The notes beneath the pieces were generated by a model. The model was not told where the DNA came from and ran no database searches. It saw nothing but the letters and a program-made list of their open reading frames with translations. The translations under genes and the position numbers were made by a program. Of a stretch of DNA of 64,000 nt, positions 9,363-18,739 are shown one piece after another. Source of the stretch: Candidatus Anammoxibacter sp. (lineage in GTDB: Bacteria; Planctomycetota; Brocadiia; Brocadiales; Anammoxibacteraceae); contig JAIQZO010000024.1 in the NCBI GenBank assembly GCA_021777055.1, forward strand, positions 1 to 64,000. Direction: 5' to 3'. The first letter of the stretch is position 1. The number at the start of each line of letters is the position of its first letter.

Positions 9363-10583
9363 ATGGGAAACTACTCTCTAATAAAAAACAAAATAAGAAC
9401 CTATTTACTATTATTCATCACGGCAGGAGTAATTTGTCAGCTATATTACCCGTATTCTTTTGCCAAAGATGTTAAACGTGTTGACGAACCCCCTAACAAA
9501 AAGTATAGAAGAGGAAAATCAACACTAGAGATAAGGACATTCCCTGGTAAGGCAAAATTGAAGATCGGAGAGCTTAATCATCCCTATTATTTTAAGAAAA
9601 CGGAACTTGAAGACATACTTTCATCTATCCGTTACGTAGATAAAGATGTAATGAAAGTACTGTTGAAGAAAGGGAAACGAAGGTCAAGAAGGGTATTTCA
9701 ACCAGATGAAGTACATAAGATTGTGCCTCTTATAATGGATGCATTTTCAAAGGCCACACCATCACAGGATATATTAGTTAATTCCATTTCAGACCGTTTC
9801 CTCCTTGAAGGTCTTAACAACGTCTTTACACTTTTTATGACTGGTGAAAAGCTAAACATAGTATTTGGCAGGGTAAGAGACAGGGGGTCCGTCAGTAAAA
9901 GCCTTGCGCTTCCTAAAGGGAGAGTAGTACATCATGTTGAGCCCACCCGTATCAAGAAAAGCCATTTTTGGGAGATTGATAGGAGTCCGGGGCAACAATT
10001 TTATACTGGTCACAATAATTGGCTCTTGGTTGATTTCAAAAGCGAAGTATTTGCCAAAAATGTTGCGGAGAGAAAGAAGGACGCAACTGTAAAGTTTGAC
10101 AAAAAGTTCAAACCACTTGTAGATCCTTTAGAGGATCGAATTAAGAAACTTGAACAATTACTAGCAGAAAAAGATAATGGGAGTGAAGCTTCTGATCAAG
10201 GAGAGGCAGAAGAAAAAGAGCCCCAACAGACAGCCGCCAGAGTTGAACAGCCTGAACAGTTTGAAGAGATAAAGGAAAACGTTATCCAGTCTGATCACGA
10301 ACCAGAAGCACCTGTTGTTAGGCAAGAAGTTGCGAAGCAAGAAAATGTCATTAAGGAAGATCTTATCGTTATAAGGGAGAAATTCTTTGCCCTAAGTGAA
10401 TTATTAAAAGATGGTCTAATAACCAGAAATGATTATGATAGAAAAAAGAAAGAGCTGCTTCCCGGAATCCTGGTACACAATGTCAAAGATGCACTAGAAG
10501 AGCTTAAATCATTAATGGAAATGGGATTTATAAACGAAGATGACTTTGAAAGTTCAAAGAAAGAGCTTTTAATGAATATGTAA
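9363..10583 (+). CDS. Exported protein with two SHOCT-like C-terminal repeats
   Basis: A 406-residue protein of unknown function. A hydrophobic stretch at about residues 12-31 looks like a signal peptide or membrane anchor. The middle is basic without recognisable motifs. Residues about 255-335 form a Glu/Gln-rich coiled linker. The end has two copies of a short helical hairpin: LSELLKDGLITRNDYDRKKK and LKSLMEMGFINEDDFESSKK, each followed by ELL, which resembles SHOCT domains. It begins 2 bases after the MetE-like gene stop and overlaps the convergent acyltransferase by 15 bases. Coupling to the MetE-like protein is shown only by position. Confidence 0.7.
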   Translation: MGNYSLIKNKIRTYLLLFITAGVICQLYYPYSFAKDVKRVDEPPNKKYRRGKSTLEIRTFPGKAKLKIGELNHPYYFKKTELEDILSSIRYVDKDVMKVLLKKGKRRSRRVFQPDEVHKIVPLIMDAFSKATPSQDILVNSISDRFLLEGLNNVFTLFMTGEKLNIVFGRVRDRGSVSKSLALPKGRVVHHVEPTRIKKSHFWEIDRSPGQQFYTGHNNWLLVDFKSEVFAKNVAERKKDATVKFDKKFKPLVDPLEDRIKKLEQLLAEKDNGSEASDQGEAEEKEPQQTAARVEQPEQFEEIKENVIQSDHEPEAPVVRQEVAKQENVIKEDLIVIREKFFALSELLKDGLITRNDYDRKKKELLPGILVHNVKDALEELKSLMEMGFINEDDFESSKKELLMNM

Positions 10584-11897
10584 AGAAACAATATTTTGTT
10601 CCATCATTTCAAACAGTAATTTGACCATTGCTTCGTCAACAGTATTGGAACAAAAGCCGGAAGTTAGTGTTAAAGTGTCTTTAAATCCGTTTAAAGAGAC
10701 AGATAAAACAGGCGGGTATGAATAGATCGCATTGATGTGCGCATTTTCTGGTTTAACATCATTAAAAACTATCCGGTTATGATCAATTATTCCTGTGTTT
10801 GTAAAGAGAGGTGACACACTTCCGGTAGACATGATTTGTCTTTTTAAGAAGTCCGATATTCTATCATGAATCCATAAGGCCCAGGGAAAAGGCATAATTT
10901 TAAATAACGCCATTGAGATAGGCAGATTTCCCATTCCAATACAATCATTTTTTAACCTATTCATCTGATCTCGGACGTTACAAATTATCTCTTTAAGGCT
11001 TAACTTCCGGTTTTTACCCACATTAACATATATAAACCCTGATAAATTGCAAAATGCTTCTGCATTTCCGGAAGGAATGTAACGCCTCAAGTCACAAGTA
11101 ATCAGCAGCCTTTGTAAAGCTCTGGAATCCGGATTAACAGTCTCGTAAAACGATTTAATAAATACAGCAACCATGATATCGTTAACAGTTGCATTATTGC
11201 GCCTTCCAAATTCCTTAACGGCTTTAAACATACCGCTATCAAATGTTTTTAAGATCAAACAGCGGTCAGAAGGTTTTCTGTTCGTTTCTCCAGCATGCGG
11301 TGGTTCAAGGGGGATAGCATAACTTGCAAAATCTCTAACAGTACGACGGATTATCTTAAATTTGTCCAGGGTGCTAAAGTGTTTACTAACTTGCCGAAAA
11401 CTTCTATTTTTTTTTATAGCAGTTCCAGGTGTAAAGTGCGGATTCTTTATTAACTCATTATAAGTAGATGCAAGTAAATATGCCAGATCCTTTATAGCTG
11501 CAGCATCCATAGCAACATGGCTAACCTTGATACAAATTATATCACTATCAGACCGAATGACCCACACCTTTATTTGCGGCCCCAAGGTTGTCTCAACCCA
11601 AACATCACTCAGGAATCTAAACAATTCGTCATCCGATCCGCCCGTCTCAACCAAGTGAACATGTTCAATCTCGTCCAGATTATCCAGACGTTCCCAATAG
11701 GGCACAAAATGTCTTACAACAAATCGGCATCCCATGACGGGTTCAATATCAATGGCAAGCCTGACCGCTTTTTGCAGGATACTATAATCAACAAACCCGT
11801 TTAGATTGATAATCAAATGCAGTTGTGAATCCTGATTATTATCCATCCAAAAAAGTATTTTATCTTCTAGTTCTACCGGAAAATATTTAGGTATCAT
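10569..11897 (-). CDS. Condensation-domain/WES-type acyltransferase-like protein
   Basis: A 442-residue protein of the CoA-dependent acyltransferase superfamily, which includes condensation domains and wax-ester synthases. The start (FPVELEDKILFWMDNN) and the block KVSHVAMDAAAIKDLAYLL near residue 130 match the HxxxD active-site region, although the usual second His and following Gly are replaced (SHVAMDA). A later block, LLITCDLRRYIP, is also typical of this fold. The acyl donor and acceptor are unknown. It lies upstream-to-downstream on the same strand as the thiolase at 12666-13715 with a 360-base gap. A lipid role is inference. Confidence 0.7.
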   Translation of the reverse strand: MIPKYFPVELEDKILFWMDNNQDSQLHLIINLNGFVDYSILQKAVRLAIDIEPVMGCRFVVRHFVPYWERLDNLDEIEHVHLVETGGSDDELFRFLSDVWVETTLGPQIKVWVIRSDSDIICIKVSHVAMDAAAIKDLAYLLASTYNELIKNPHFTPGTAIKKNRSFRQVSKHFSTLDKFKIIRRTVRDFASYAIPLEPPHAGETNRKPSDRCLILKTFDSGMFKAVKEFGRRNNATVNDIMVAVFIKSFYETVNPDSRALQRLLITCDLRRYIPSGNAEAFCNLSGFIYVNVGKNRKLSLKEIICNVRDQMNRLKNDCIGMGNLPISMALFKIMPFPWALWIHDRISDFLKRQIMSTGSVSPLFTNTGIIDHNRIVFNDVKPENAHINAIYSYPPVLSVSLNGFKDTLTLTSGFCSNTVDEAMVKLLFEMMEQNIVSLHIH

Positions 11898-12261
11898 GGT
11901 GTAAAATTTTTCCTACCTATTTCTAACTTGATAAGGTTCACCAAAGATAGCTTGGTCTTCTTTTCTTTCAGATTCTTACACCCTGATTGTGCAAATTTAT
12001 CTCTTAACCTTATTATCAACTGAAAATAAGGTTTTTTTGAGTTTATGGTTCAATGTTCACAGTGCAGGCATTAAATATACGGAAAAAAAGAAGACATTGA
12101 ACTATTAAACCACAATAATGTCAAATATTTTTGGTTAGGTTTAGTCTGATTTCATTTAATCTAATTAATCCTAACTGGATAAACAGCCATAACAGCATTG
12201 ATGATTCATGGATTGACAATTAAACAAAGCCGGCAAGAAGATGAGAGCGAGAAGCACCAAA
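11898..12261. other. Intergenic region without recognised content
   Basis: About 360 AT-rich bases between the acyltransferase and the DoxX-like gene, both on the minus strand. Short runs such as GGTTAGGTTTAG and TAATCCTAAC could pair weakly, but I see no clear hairpin, repeat copy or open frame. It presumably holds the promoter for the acyltransferase gene. Confidence 0.4.
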
Positions 12262-12627
12262 TTATCTTTGGTTGAGCCCCTGCCTCTCTTTATGATATAC
12301 TTTTCTAAGGAATACATATATTACAAGTATTATCAACCCCACAACAGGAGCAATCAAAACATCAAACATATGGTGATACGTCATTAAACCTGCAGCAAGG
12401 ATAAACAAAACCATATTTACAACGATACCGATTACTTCCAAAGAGTTTATTATCAAAAAAACTGAGCTCAAGGCCTGGACAACCCCAAAAACAACGCGAA
12501 ACCAATCCGGACAACCAAAGGATTCAAACACCCTTACCTCAATCCCAAGACCAACAATCTTCACCATACCGATCAGAAGACCAATTACCGGCAAGACCTT
12601 CCTCATAACAAGATATGCACTCGTCAT
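12262..12627 (-). CDS. DoxX-like small membrane protein
   Basis: A protein of 121 residues with four hydrophobic segments (about 7-27, 43-62, 64-82 and 87-107) and a basic C-terminal tail. The stretch after the first helix (FESFGCPDWFRVVFGVVQAL) resembles DoxX-like proteins, in which a short polar loop with a Gly-x-Pro-x-Trp-like motif precedes the second helix. It ends 38 bases after the thiolase start region and shares its strand, so the two may be co-transcribed. Function is unknown; the family call is tentative. Confidence 0.55.
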   Translation of the reverse strand: MTSAYLVMRKVLPVIGLLIGMVKIVGLGIEVRVFESFGCPDWFRVVFGVVQALSSVFLIINSLEVIGIVVNMVLFILAAGLMTYHHMFDVLIAPVVGLIILVIYVFLRKVYHKERQGLNQR

Positions 12628-12665
12628 CTTATAGACATCTCTCTCAAAATTAAAAGCTCAAATCG

Positions 12666-13715
12666 TTACCATAACCAACCAAGCATAATACAATTCAGAC
12701 CGCTACCAATGCCAAGAAATCCAACCTTCTCCCCTGCCATCAAAACTCCACGTTCTTCTGCAACAGCTGCTGTCAATAGAAGGGAGACAGTACCAATATT
12801 ACCTAGAGAACCGTACGTGGTAAAATCTTTTTCCGATGGTATTCCAAGCGTCTTTAAGATAGTATCTTGATGGCCAGAGCCTACTTGGTGGCAAATGACA
12901 CGATCAATCTGTTCACTACTCCATCCCACTACATCCAAAAAGCGTTTCCAGGTCTTTAAACCCAACACCACTCCATGTTTCAGTACAGAGGCAGAATCAG
13001 TTCGCATAAACTGAGCAGAATTTACGGTAGTTCCGGAATCAACATGCCAACGGCACAGATCATAATGTTCTGGAGCTGAAAGAGCTACTCCACCTATTAA
13101 TTTTCTACGCGCTTTATTTGCGAAAGAGCCATCTGTTAACAGTACAGCTACGGCACCCGATCCACCCGTAAGAGTAGCAATCGCAGTAGAAAATGATTTA
13201 ATATCATTATCTTTGAGCATTCTCTCAATCATTACATCATTTATCTCCCGAGCAGATTCACAAGAAACAACAAGACCTGCTCTGATAACACCCAGCTCAA
13301 TACGGTTTGCAATGTCTATAATTCCGTTCATGACACCTAAGCATGCATTACTAATATCATAAATGGCGGTTTCTTCATTTACGCCCAATTGGGTTGCAAC
13401 ACGGCAGGCTGTAGCAGGTTCAAAACTCTCACGGCAAACCCCTGCATAGATTAAAGCACCAATATCATCAGTTTTAACACCGGAATTGTCTAACGCCTTG
13501 CGTGCAGCTATAACCGCACCATGGGACAAAATATATCCAGGCTCCCACCACCGTCGTTCAAAGATACCTGTAAGCGCTTCAAGCTGTCCTACAGATAAGT
13601 GTAAATTATCATACATAGGCTTTAAACGCTCTTCAAGCTCTTCAGATGTAATTACAACAGGAGCCAATTCATAACCTATACTATCTATAACCGTTTTAGA
13701 AAATTTCATTTGCAT
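12666..13715 (-). CDS. 3-oxoacyl-ACP synthase III / OleA-like thiolase
   Basis: A 349-residue thiolase-fold condensing enzyme. The catalytic triad is readable: Cys125 in ISNACLGV, His276 in ICHQVGSGHQ and Asn306 in GSLGNIGT. The block GIFERRWWEPG near residue 50 is closer to OleA-type enzymes, which join two acyl chains head to head, than to the FabH that starts fatty-acid synthesis. Two Met codons (1 and 3) are possible starts. The DoxX-like gene follows at 38 bases, then the acyltransferase. Partner genes oleB, oleC and oleD are not in the window, so the product of the condensation cannot be named. Confidence 0.85.
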   Translation of the reverse strand: MQMKFSKTVIDSIGYELAPVVITSEELEERLKPMYDNLHLSVGQLEALTGIFERRWWEPGYILSHGAVIAARKALDNSGVKTDDIGALIYAGVCRESFEPATACRVATQLGVNEETAIYDISNACLGVMNGIIDIANRIELGVIRAGLVVSCESAREINDVMIERMLKDNDIKSFSTAIATLTGGSGAVAVLLTDGSFANKARRKLIGGVALSAPEHYDLCRWHVDSGTTVNSAQFMRTDSASVLKHGVVLGLKTWKRFLDVVGWSSEQIDRVICHQVGSGHQDTILKTLGIPSEKDFTTYGSLGNIGTVSLLLTAAVAEERGVLMAGEKVGFLGIGSGLNCIMLGWLW

Positions 13716-14172
13716 TTAATCATAGTACGGCAAAGCCGCAACTAAAATAGAGAATACAGAATTCCGTCTATTAAAACATTAAATAATCAGTAGTGTTCTG
13801 TTAGGTTTTGTATCTATTCTTTTCCCCATATCCAGAAGCTTTTTTCGATTATCCAGAGGCTATTTCATAATATATTCTTTATTAAACGTGTCCTAGCAAA
13901 GGCAAGGAAACATACAAGAATAATAGATTTGGGACAATAAATAACAGAAGCAGATTCCCGGCCAAACACTACTGCAAAATAATAACATTATAAAGATATT
14001 AGGACAATCAAATTCCTTATGATTACAGCACAAACAAAAAAAGGACGCAGAAACTAAACGGCTTAGAAATAAACGGTTATGAACAAATTGTTTATTGTAA
14101 TAAAAACCATACTTTGTAATAATATTATACACATACTTTAAATATAATGATCTTAAGAGGAAAGGACTATCT
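13716..14172. other. Divergent intergenic region upstream of galE
   Basis: About 460 bases between the thiolase and galE, transcribed away from each other. The last 80 bases before galE are extremely AT-rich, with TAATAATATTATACAC and TTTAAATATAATG that could serve as a promoter. A 98-codon frame on the minus strand here has the composition of random AT-rich DNA and was rejected. Confidence 0.35.
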
Positions 14173-15180
14173 ATGAAGGTGTTGGTCACAGGAGGAGCTG
14201 GCTACATCGGAAGCCATACATGTGTAGAACTTTTACTGGCTGGTCATGACGTTATAGTAGTTGACAATCTTTCAAACAGTAAGGAAGAGTCATTAAAAAG
14301 AGTTGAAGAGATTACCGGTAAGACCATAATATTTTTTAAGACCGATTTACTTGATAAAACATCTCTCAATGGCATTTTTGAGGATATCCCAATTGATGCA
14401 GTAATCCATTTTGCAGGACTTAAGGCCGTTGGCGAGTCGGTAACAATACCTCTGAAATATTACCACAACAACATAACAAGCACATTAACATTGTGTGACG
14501 TAATGAAGAAGCACAATGTCAAAAACATTGTTTTTAGCTCATCCGCAACTGTGTACGGAGATCCGCAAAGTGTCCCAATAAATGAAGATTTTCCACTTTC
14601 AGCAACAAATCCGTATGGAAGAAGTAAACTAATGATCGAGGAGATCTTAAAAGATCTACACGCCTCAGACAATGGTTGGAACATTGCCCTTTTACGTTAT
14701 TTCAATCCGGTTGGAGCTCATTCCAGCGGAAAAATCGGCGAAGATCCCAACGGAATACCTAACAATCTATTGCCATATATTTCACAAGTAGCAGTTGGCA
14801 AGCTGGAAAAACTTTCCGTTTTTGGTAATGACTACCCCACTTCAGACGGAACAGGAATTCGTGATTATATCCATGTTACAGACCTTGCCATAGGCCATAT
14901 AAAGGCATTGGATAAACTTTCGTCTAACCCTGGAGTCGCAATATATAATCTTGGGACGGGAACCGGATACAGTGTTCTTGATATAATATCTGCTTTTGAA
15001 AAATCATCCGGGAAGAAGATTTCATATACAATAGTTGACAGACGTCCTGGTGATATTGCTACCTGTTTTGCCGACCCGACAAAATCTAGAGTTGAACTTG
15101 GATGGAAAGCTGAAAAATCAATAGATGACATGTGCAGAGACGCCTGGCGATGGCAAACCATGAATCCTAAAGGCTATTAA
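14173..15180 (+). CDS. galE: UDP-glucose 4-epimerase
   Basis: A 335-residue short-chain dehydrogenase-type epimerase that interconverts UDP-glucose and UDP-galactose with bound NAD. The nucleotide-binding start is GGAGYIGSHTCVEL, the catalytic Ser/Tyr/Lys set is visible in FSSSATVYGDP and NPYGRSK, and the substrate-binding block RYFNPVGAHSSGKIGEDP is typical of GalE. Length is normal. AGAGGAAAGG precedes the ATG. It stands alone, divergent from the thiolase gene. It supplies sugars for envelope polysaccharide or lipopolysaccharide. Confidence 0.96.
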   Translation: MKVLVTGGAGYIGSHTCVELLLAGHDVIVVDNLSNSKEESLKRVEEITGKTIIFFKTDLLDKTSLNGIFEDIPIDAVIHFAGLKAVGESVTIPLKYYHNNITSTLTLCDVMKKHNVKNIVFSSSATVYGDPQSVPINEDFPLSATNPYGRSKLMIEEILKDLHASDNGWNIALLRYFNPVGAHSSGKIGEDPNGIPNNLLPYISQVAVGKLEKLSVFGNDYPTSDGTGIRDYIHVTDLAIGHIKALDKLSSNPGVAIYNLGTGTGYSVLDIISAFEKSSGKKISYTIVDRRPGDIATCFADPTKSRVELGWKAEKSIDDMCRDAWRWQTMNPKGY

Positions 15181-15522
15181 TAATAAGCATTGTCCCGACA
15201 GCCTTTTGCTGTGCAAGTACAACAATATTATATATTTATGCATATTTGCCATCATTATAGTGCTAAGAATTACCCAACGTTAATGAACTGCTTTTAATTA
15301 ATATGAAGAAATTTTTATAACTTTAACTCATAATAGGCACTCAATGTTAGCACACATATGTGCAAAGCAAATAACTAACCGTAGAACACAAATTAATAAT
15401 AAAGAATACCAGTTAACATAGATTTATGTTAATTGATCCTCCTGAATTCCGATATTAAATAAGCGTGATTTTTTAAGTCACGTAATTTATAGATAATTAC
15501 TTTAATATCTTGTTTTCAGATT
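15181..15522. other. Intergenic region between galE and the HDOD kinase
   Basis: About 340 AT-rich bases. A short stem ACAGC-ctttt-GCTGT lies about 20 bases after the galE stop and could be a weak terminator. A palindrome GCACACATATGTGC occurs at about 15351-15364, and a short stem CGTGA/TCACG lies about 50 bases before the next gene. None of these is strong enough to assign a role. Confidence 0.35.
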
Positions 15523-18186
15523 ATGGTATCGGAACTAAGTAATTTTATAGAAAGTCTTAAAGAGCTACCTACAATATCGCCTGTAGCGACAAAGCTTATA
15601 GCGGTATCTTCAGATGAAAAGTGTGGCATACGTGATGTGTCTAAGATTATTGAATCAGACCCTTCTCTATCATCTAAAGTTATAAGACTTGCCAATTTTT
15701 CGCATATAAATGCCGGCCATTGTAGTGAGGTAGACACAGTTTATCGGGCTATTTCACTTTTAGGATTAAACATGGTCCGATGTGTGGCTCTCTCGGTCTC
15801 AACCATAAATTTGTTAAATTCCGATCTTCAGGGTGAATTTGATCCGGTTGATTTCTGGGCACATAGCATTTCGTGCGCAATAGCAAGTGAGTTATTTGCA
15901 AAACATTTTTCATTTCCACATCCTGATACTGCATTTTTCGCCGGCCTATTACACGATCTGGGTAAGTACCTGCTATTCAATTGGAAAAGGGACCGGTACA
16001 ATAAGATAGTAACAAAGGCAAAGATTACAAGAACAAGGCTTTTAGAGAAAGAAGAGGCACACTTGGGCTTTGGACATACTCAAGCCGCAAAGATATTAAT
16101 GGAACAGTGGAATTTCCCGAAATCACTGATACTACCCGCATGGCTACACCACCAGCCACTGACAGAGTTTGGGACAACCCAATTTGAAAGCCTTCCTTTT
16201 ATTGTGAAATGTGCAAATAGTCTATGCCATATACAGAGATTTGGCTATAGTAATAATCCAGTTGGAGATATGAATGCCGACGAGCTAATAGAATCAGCAA
16301 AACTGGGAACAAAGGAGAAATTAAAAGTTTTTTCTACCAGGGTACTTGAACGTTTTGAAGAAGTTTCGAAGCTCTTTAACTGGAAGAATACAACAGCAGA
16401 TCTCTATATTTCGTCAATTATCCGTTCCAATAAAGAGATTTCAGACATACATATCAAACTAGAAAAGGCTAACCGCAAGCACCTCCTGCTCCAAACCACT
16501 AAAGAAATGGTTAATAAATTATACGAGACGCTGGAGCCTCCAATTTCCATCGGAAAGTCAATGAGCACAATAATGGAAATTCTTTCAAAAACGATCTCAA
16601 ATAAGCAACTATCATCTTTTGCATGCATCTGGTCTGAAAAAATTATTGAACTTTGGATTAATACATTTAAAGAAGGTGACTTTAAACGTTTAACGTTACC
16701 TTTAGATAGTTCTATTGAGTCTAAAAGAGATTACAATCCAGAGGAAATAGCATCAATAATTAAAAATGCCGTAACTAACGAGAATGAGAAGTCGTCGATA
16801 TTAATAGAAGATATAATCAACGTATTAAGTTCGGCAAATTTACTAATATTACCTATAAAATCAGATGCAATCACTCTTGGCCTTATGATGATAGAGTCCG
16901 ACATCGGGTATTTGACAGAAGAAGAACAAACCGTCATCCTTGATCAGTTCATGAAAACAACCGGACAAGTAATTAGGCAGGTATTACATGTAAAAGCACT
17001 AGATCAACAGTCAGAAGATATTGCAAGGATCTCACGTAAGGCGTATGAGACAAAGAAGCAGCTTTATCATGTAGAACGGCTGGCTTCTGTCGGAAGACTA
17101 GCAGCAGGAGCCGCCCATGAAATCAACAATCCTTTATCTGCCATTACACTAAAAGCACAAATCTTACAAAGTAAGACTAAAGATGATATTATTTTTAATG
17201 GACTTAATTTAATCGTTCAGCAGTCATTTAGGATCGCAAAGATTACTAAAGAGCTTATGGGGGTAGCACGGCCATCCGAATCACAATTCGAGACGTCAAA
17301 TATCATTACAATAATCAAGCAAGCAGTTAATTTACTGGAGAACCAGATTAAATTATCAAATATTAATGTATACACAGAGTTTAGACATGACACATTAATG
17401 ATTTATTCAGACCCGAAGCAGATAGAGCAAGTTTTTCTTAATCTAATCGTCAACGCGATGCATGCGATGGAAAACGGTGGTGATTTAATAATCAAGACAA
17501 AAACGGCGGGGGAGAAACATGAACTTAAAGTCGAGATTGAGGATACAGGTACAGGTATAGAACCTGGAAACATTACAAAAATATTTGACCCATTTTATAC
17601 ATCAAAAGGATCTAAAGATGGAACCGGTTTAGGGCTTTCCATTTCAAAGTCAATAATAGAGGAACATAAAGGGACGTTAACGGTTACTAGCAAGTTAGGA
17701 AAAGGTTCTGTATTTACTGTATGTCTGCCATTAGAGAAAAACACATCAATAAAAGAAGTTACAGCGAATGAAAGTAACATAAAACATAATATCTTCTCAG
17801 ATACACAAATCAGGACTATGTCAATTCTCATAATTGATGATGACGAAGTCATGCGCTCTACACTTACGGAGTCTCTATCTCTTAACGGATATGAAATCGA
17901 TGCAGCCGTTGACGGTACAGATGGCGTAATAAAAGCGGCACAAAAGAAATACAATGTTATAATATTAGACTTAAACATGCCGCGCCGGACAGGCCTACAT
18001 GTTCTAGATATTATAAAAAAGATAGACAATGATTTGCCAATTATTGTGATAAGCGGAGTTGCCCTTGAGTCAGAATTTCGCACTGCAAAGAAGGCTGGGG
18101 CATTTGCATGCATAAAAAAACCTTTTAGCATAACAGATCTTCTTGACACTGTTAATGAGGCCACAACTTTAAACTGTAATACTTAA
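15523..18186 (+). CDS. HDOD-domain hybrid sensor histidine kinase
   Basis: An 887-residue cytoplasmic signalling protein. Residues about 10-290 form an HDOD domain with LLHDLGK (His144-Asp145). A divergent GAF-like segment covers about 330-490. The kinase core follows: phospho-acceptor His532 in AAHEINNP, N-box NLIVNAMHAMENGG at about 640, and ATP-binding DTGTGIE at 674 and GTGLGLS at 700. A C-terminal receiver (about 767-880) carries the acceptor Asp816 in LDLNMP and Lys866 in IKKPF. No membrane segment is visible. It converges with a lone receiver gene at 18322, a possible partner. The input signal cannot be deduced. Confidence 0.92.
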   Translation: MVSELSNFIESLKELPTISPVATKLIAVSSDEKCGIRDVSKIIESDPSLSSKVIRLANFSHINAGHCSEVDTVYRAISLLGLNMVRCVALSVSTINLLNSDLQGEFDPVDFWAHSISCAIASELFAKHFSFPHPDTAFFAGLLHDLGKYLLFNWKRDRYNKIVTKAKITRTRLLEKEEAHLGFGHTQAAKILMEQWNFPKSLILPAWLHHQPLTEFGTTQFESLPFIVKCANSLCHIQRFGYSNNPVGDMNADELIESAKLGTKEKLKVFSTRVLERFEEVSKLFNWKNTTADLYISSIIRSNKEISDIHIKLEKANRKHLLLQTTKEMVNKLYETLEPPISIGKSMSTIMEILSKTISNKQLSSFACIWSEKIIELWINTFKEGDFKRLTLPLDSSIESKRDYNPEEIASIIKNAVTNENEKSSILIEDIINVLSSANLLILPIKSDAITLGLMMIESDIGYLTEEEQTVILDQFMKTTGQVIRQVLHVKALDQQSEDIARISRKAYETKKQLYHVERLASVGRLAAGAAHEINNPLSAITLKAQILQSKTKDDIIFNGLNLIVQQSFRIAKITKELMGVARPSESQFETSNIITIIKQAVNLLENQIKLSNINVYTEFRHDTLMIYSDPKQIEQVFLNLIVNAMHAMENGGDLIIKTKTAGEKHELKVEIEDTGTGIEPGNITKIFDPFYTSKGSKDGTGLGLSISKSIIEEHKGTLTVTSKLGKGSVFTVCLPLEKNTSIKEVTANESNIKHNIFSDTQIRTMSILIIDDDEVMRSTLTESLSLNGYEIDAAVDGTDGVIKAAQKKYNVIILDLNMPRRTGLHVLDIIKKIDNDLPIIVISGVALESEFRTAKKAGAFACIKKPFSITDLLDTVNEATTLNCNT

Positions 18187-18321
18187 AAAGTTTATACTGG
18201 AGAACCAATTCCAATATCATTAAATTTATATGTTCAACTAAATTCTGCTTTTTTCATGGGTATTTCATTTAAAAAAATAATGAGTAGAAGTATAAAAAAC
18301 GAATCAAATACCCAACCTTAT

Positions 18322-18726
18322 CTAGTTGCTTCTGTTAATTTTTAAAACATTTTCTATCACAATTACAATATTATCCGGATCAAACGGTTTTGTCATATAT
18401 TCATCCGCCCCAATTTCCATCCCTAATTTCTGGTCAACTTTCTGCCCCTTTGCAGTCAACAATACTACATAAACACCTTGAAGAGCAGGATCTTCTTTTA
18501 TAATCTTGCAGGCATCGTATCCATCCATCTTTGGCATCATTATATCTGAAAAGATTAGACCTGGCCGCTCCTCTTTTGCAATACTTACACCATCTTCTCC
18601 ATTGTCGGCCTCGTATATTTCCAACTCATCATTATCAATTAATTCATCAAATGATAATTCTACCGTTTGCATAATCAACCTTCTTATATGAATCTCATCC
18701 TCAATAATGAGTATTTTTACAGACAT
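18322..18726 (-). CDS. Single-domain response regulator
   Basis: A receiver-only protein. The acidic pocket is IIEDEIHIRRL, the phospho-acceptor Asp lies in LIFSDIMMPKMDG, and the conserved Lys is in YMTKPFDPDN. There is an unusual insert of about ten acidic residues (SFDELIDNDELEIYEAD) between the first strand pair. The frame is open to 18753, but AAGGAG lies just before the ATG at 18726 with normal spacing, so I use that start. The longer form would overlap the cyclase gene by 14 bases. It sits in tandem with the adenylate cyclase and has no output domain, so it acts through protein contacts. Confidence 0.9.
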   Translation of the reverse strand: MSVKILIIEDEIHIRRLIMQTVELSFDELIDNDELEIYEADNGEDGVSIAKEERPGLIFSDIMMPKMDGYDACKIIKEDPALQGVYVVLLTAKGQKVDQKLGMEIGADEYMTKPFDPDNIVIVIENVLKINRSN

Positions 18727-18739
18727 TCCATACATCTCC

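Noticed and set aside
13893-14189. 98-codon minus-strand frame overlapping the galE start
   Set aside because: Residue content (Phe, Tyr, Cys, Ile-rich) is what random AT-rich DNA gives, and it overlaps a certain gene start.
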